Source: JAUZPB01 sp037140715 (lineage in GTDB: Bacteria > Bacteroidota > Ignavibacteria > Ignavibacteriales > SURF-24). Taken from it: 17,694 nt of DNA. Position numbers and translations under genes: made by a program. Location of the stretch: contig JBAXDX010000060.1 in assembly GCA_037140715.1 (NCBI GenBank), positions 1 to 17,694 of the forward strand, read 5' to 3'. Under the pieces are notes generated by a model that was given only the letters and a program-made list of their open reading frames with translations, was not told the origin of the DNA and did no database searches. Positions 16,276 to 17,694 of this stretch are shown one piece after another. Position 1 is the first letter of the stretch. The number at the start of each line of letters is the position of its first letter.

Positions 16276-17165
16276 GAAGAGCCGGCCGGGTTATTGATTA
16301 TTAAAAGAATCCCGTTAACGATTCCTTTAAGTATATAATAAAGAGTAATTAATTTATTTTTGTTATAAAAACAAGAGAAGAATAAATCGCCTGCAATGTT
16401 TTTTATCAGGAACCTGAAACTGATAATATTATAATTATAATAAATATATAAGAGGTTTCGTATCGAATAATATCTCTTAAAAGGAGACATGCAGACATAT
16501 CTATAGTGAAAATGTTTAGCTCCAATATTAATAACTTCTTCTTCCGGATGATAAACTATTGATTTTACTACTGTAATTATTTGTATTCCAAAGTGCCTGA
16601 TTCTTGCGTAATATTCAAATTCGTCTCCTCTTATGAATAACAGCTTATTTGGCAGACCAACTGTTTCAATAATTCCTTTCGGGAATAATGTGCCATTAAA
16701 AAAATTAGCGGATTCAATTACTTCTACATTTAAACTACTGTATTCATTAAAGCTCTCCCCGGTAGAAAAGTCATATAATCCAAAGGATAATTTATTCGGA
16801 CTCCGGTTTGAGAGAACGACTGAATTTAACACAACTAATTTATCAGCATGTCCCATCAGTTCAGATAATGCATTATCCGTGGCATAACAATCATCATCCA
16901 TACACCATATCCGGTCGGCTCCCAAATCAAGTGCTTTTTGAATACCTGAAGACTGCCCGCCGGCACTGCCTGAATTTGCCTGACGAATAACAACGATATC
17001 TGTTTGTGTATTCAGCCAGGTCTCAGTCCCGTCGCTTGAAGAATTATCTACAATTATAATCACATCGACTTTTTGGATTTGTTTACGCAGAGCATCAATA
17101 CATTTTTTTAGTAATCGAATTCGATTAAACGTAACAACGACTGCCGCTATTTTTTCTGCTTTCAT
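16248..17165 (-). CDS. Glycosyltransferase family 2, probable galactofuranosyltransferase
   Basis: The 305-residue GT-A enzyme opens KIAAVVVTFNRIRLLKKCID, then VIIIVDNSSSDGTETW. NSGSAGGQSSGI (64-75) and ADRIWCMDDDC (D90-D92) match the N-x-G-G/G-A-D-x-W-x-M-D-D-D pattern of GlfT1-type and rhamnosyltransferase-like GT2 enzymes. RGDEFEYYARI (D181, E182) supplies the probable catalytic base, and H206 in IVYHP may bind the metal. It directly follows glf: the mutase ends TAG TAA and this ATG begins on the next base. That makes UDP-Galf its most likely donor, though the assignment is contextual. A hydrophobic C-terminal stretch (about 250-295) may anchor it to the membrane. A rhamnosyltransferase is the main alternative. 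Confidence 0.88.
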   Translation of the reverse strand: MKAEKIAAVVVTFNRIRLLKKCIDALRKQIQKVDVIIIVDNSSSDGTETWLNTQTDIVVIRQANSGSAGGQSSGIQKALDLGADRIWCMDDDCYATDNALSELMGHADKLVVLNSVVLSNRSPNKLSFGLYDFSTGESFNEYSSLNVEVIESANFFNGTLFPKGIIETVGLPNKLLFIRGDEFEYYARIRHFGIQIITVVKSIVYHPEEEVINIGAKHFHYRYVCMSPFKRYYSIRNLLYIYYNYNIISFRFLIKNIAGDLFFSCFYNKNKLITLYYILKGIVNGILLIINNPAGSSCEKNTYTQ

Positions 17166-17168
17166 TTA

Positions 17169-17694
17169 CTAAAGAAGCGAATCAGATAAAACTTTTGCTA
17201 CTACCTGATCCATATTATAATATTGGTATTCAGCTAACCTTCCGCAAAATTTAATATTTTTTAACCGTTCGACTTTTCTCTGGTATTTCAGAAATAAAGC
17301 ATGGTTGCTTTCAGTTGGAATTGGGTAATATGGCTCTCCTTCAGTTATCGAATACTCTCTTGAAATAGTTGTTGTCCCTGCAACTTGTCCTGTCAGTTTT
17401 TTATACTCAACTATTCTTGTAAAATTAACATCGCTGTCAACATAATTTATCTGAGCCGCTTTTTGATATGTTTCCATTTCATAATGTTCATAATCAAATC
17501 TTAGGGATATGTATGGCAGTCTGCCAGATTCATAATCAAAGAATGAGTCAACAGGTCCGGTATAAATCATTTTATCAAATTTTACATCAGTTAAAATTGA
17601 TTTATAATCTGTATTCAGAATAATGTCAATATTTTTGTTACGCAACATTTTATTGAACATTGAAGTATAACCATTTTTCGGCATAAATTGATAT
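17169..17694 (-). CDS. glf: UDP-galactopyranose mutase, C-terminal part (partial)
   Basis: The flavoenzyme converts UDP-galactopyranose to UDP-galactofuranose in the cytoplasm. The window holds the last 174 codons. The frame continues beyond the right edge (YQF precedes MPKNGYTSMF), so the methionine at 17684 is internal; homologues have YQG-x-PKGGYT here. Diagnostic stretches are MIYTGPVDSFFDY, GRLPYISLRF, FTRIVEYKKLTG (the arginine matches the substrate-diphosphate-binding Arg of bacterial mutases), GEPYYPIP, and FCGRLAEYQYYNMDQVVAKV near the C-terminus, with the Tyr/Asp pair of the active site. It is the first visible gene of the minus-strand operon and ends in tandem stops TAG TAA, abutting the ATG of the GT2 gene. 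Confidence 0.95.
   Translation of the reverse strand, partial: YQFMPKNGYTSMFNKMLRNKNIDIILNTDYKSILTDVKFDKMIYTGPVDSFFDYESGRLPYISLRFDYEHYEMETYQKAAQINYVDSDVNFTRIVEYKKLTGQVAGTTTISREYSITEGEPYYPIPTESNHALFLKYQRKVERLKNIKFCGRLAEYQYYNMDQVVAKVLSDSLL

Noticed and set aside
17169..17684. A complete 171-codon gene starting at the ATG at 17684
   Set aside because: The frame is open to the window edge, and the residues before this methionine match UDP-galactopyranose mutase, so the ATG is internal to a partial glf.

Overview
The window looks like a piece of an AT-rich chromosome from the FCB group. It is most likely Ignavibacteria (Ignavibacteriota/Chlorobi side) or another Bacteroidota-like lineage. The argument rests on three things. 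There is a very large C25 (gingipain/PorU-type) peptidase ending in a YPNPF-containing type IX secretion (T9SS) tail. There is a poly-HAMP signalling protein of a type common in these bacteria. Most genes lack a Shine-Dalgarno sequence. The lineage call is inference; no rRNA or tRNA gene is visible to confirm it.

Layout. Positions 1-3652 (minus strand) hold the N-terminal 1217 codons of a soluble poly-HAMP sensor protein whose C-terminus lies beyond the left edge. Its DNA is a 276-bp tandem array of about 12 units with a 552-bp higher-order period. Positions 3810-5057 (minus) encode a REC-HisKA-HATPase response regulator/kinase, so the left end is a two-gene phosphorelay module. Positions 5058-6514 contain no convincing gene. 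The left half of that stretch is plain AT-rich DNA with one good hairpin. The right half, 5744-6436, is 33 degenerate units locked to an exact 21-bp register without a net insertion or deletion. This is the most unusual thing in the window.

Positions 6515-11803 (minus) encode the secreted 1762-residue C25 peptidase. Divergent from it, on the plus strand, are a WecG/TagA/CpsF glycosyltransferase (11848-12621) and a GT4 glycosyltransferase (12685-13725). Converging on these from the right is a tightly packed minus-strand operon. In order of transcription it holds UDP-galactopyranose mutase (glf, cut by the right edge), a GT2 enzyme that looks like a galactofuranosyltransferase, a GT-C-like polytopic membrane protein, and a second GT2.

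How the parts fit together. The right third is a surface-glycan locus that probably builds a galactofuranose-containing polysaccharide. glf makes UDP-Galf, the adjacent GT2 would use it, the WecG-type enzyme would act early on a lipid-linked intermediate, and the other transferases would extend or modify the chain. The C25 peptidase has a signal peptide and a T9SS tail, so it acts at or beyond the outer membrane. In T9SS bacteria such proteins can be sortases or surface proteases. The kinase pair may sense an envelope or osmotic state, by analogy with fungal group III poly-HAMP kinases, but nothing in the sequence ties it to the glycan genes.
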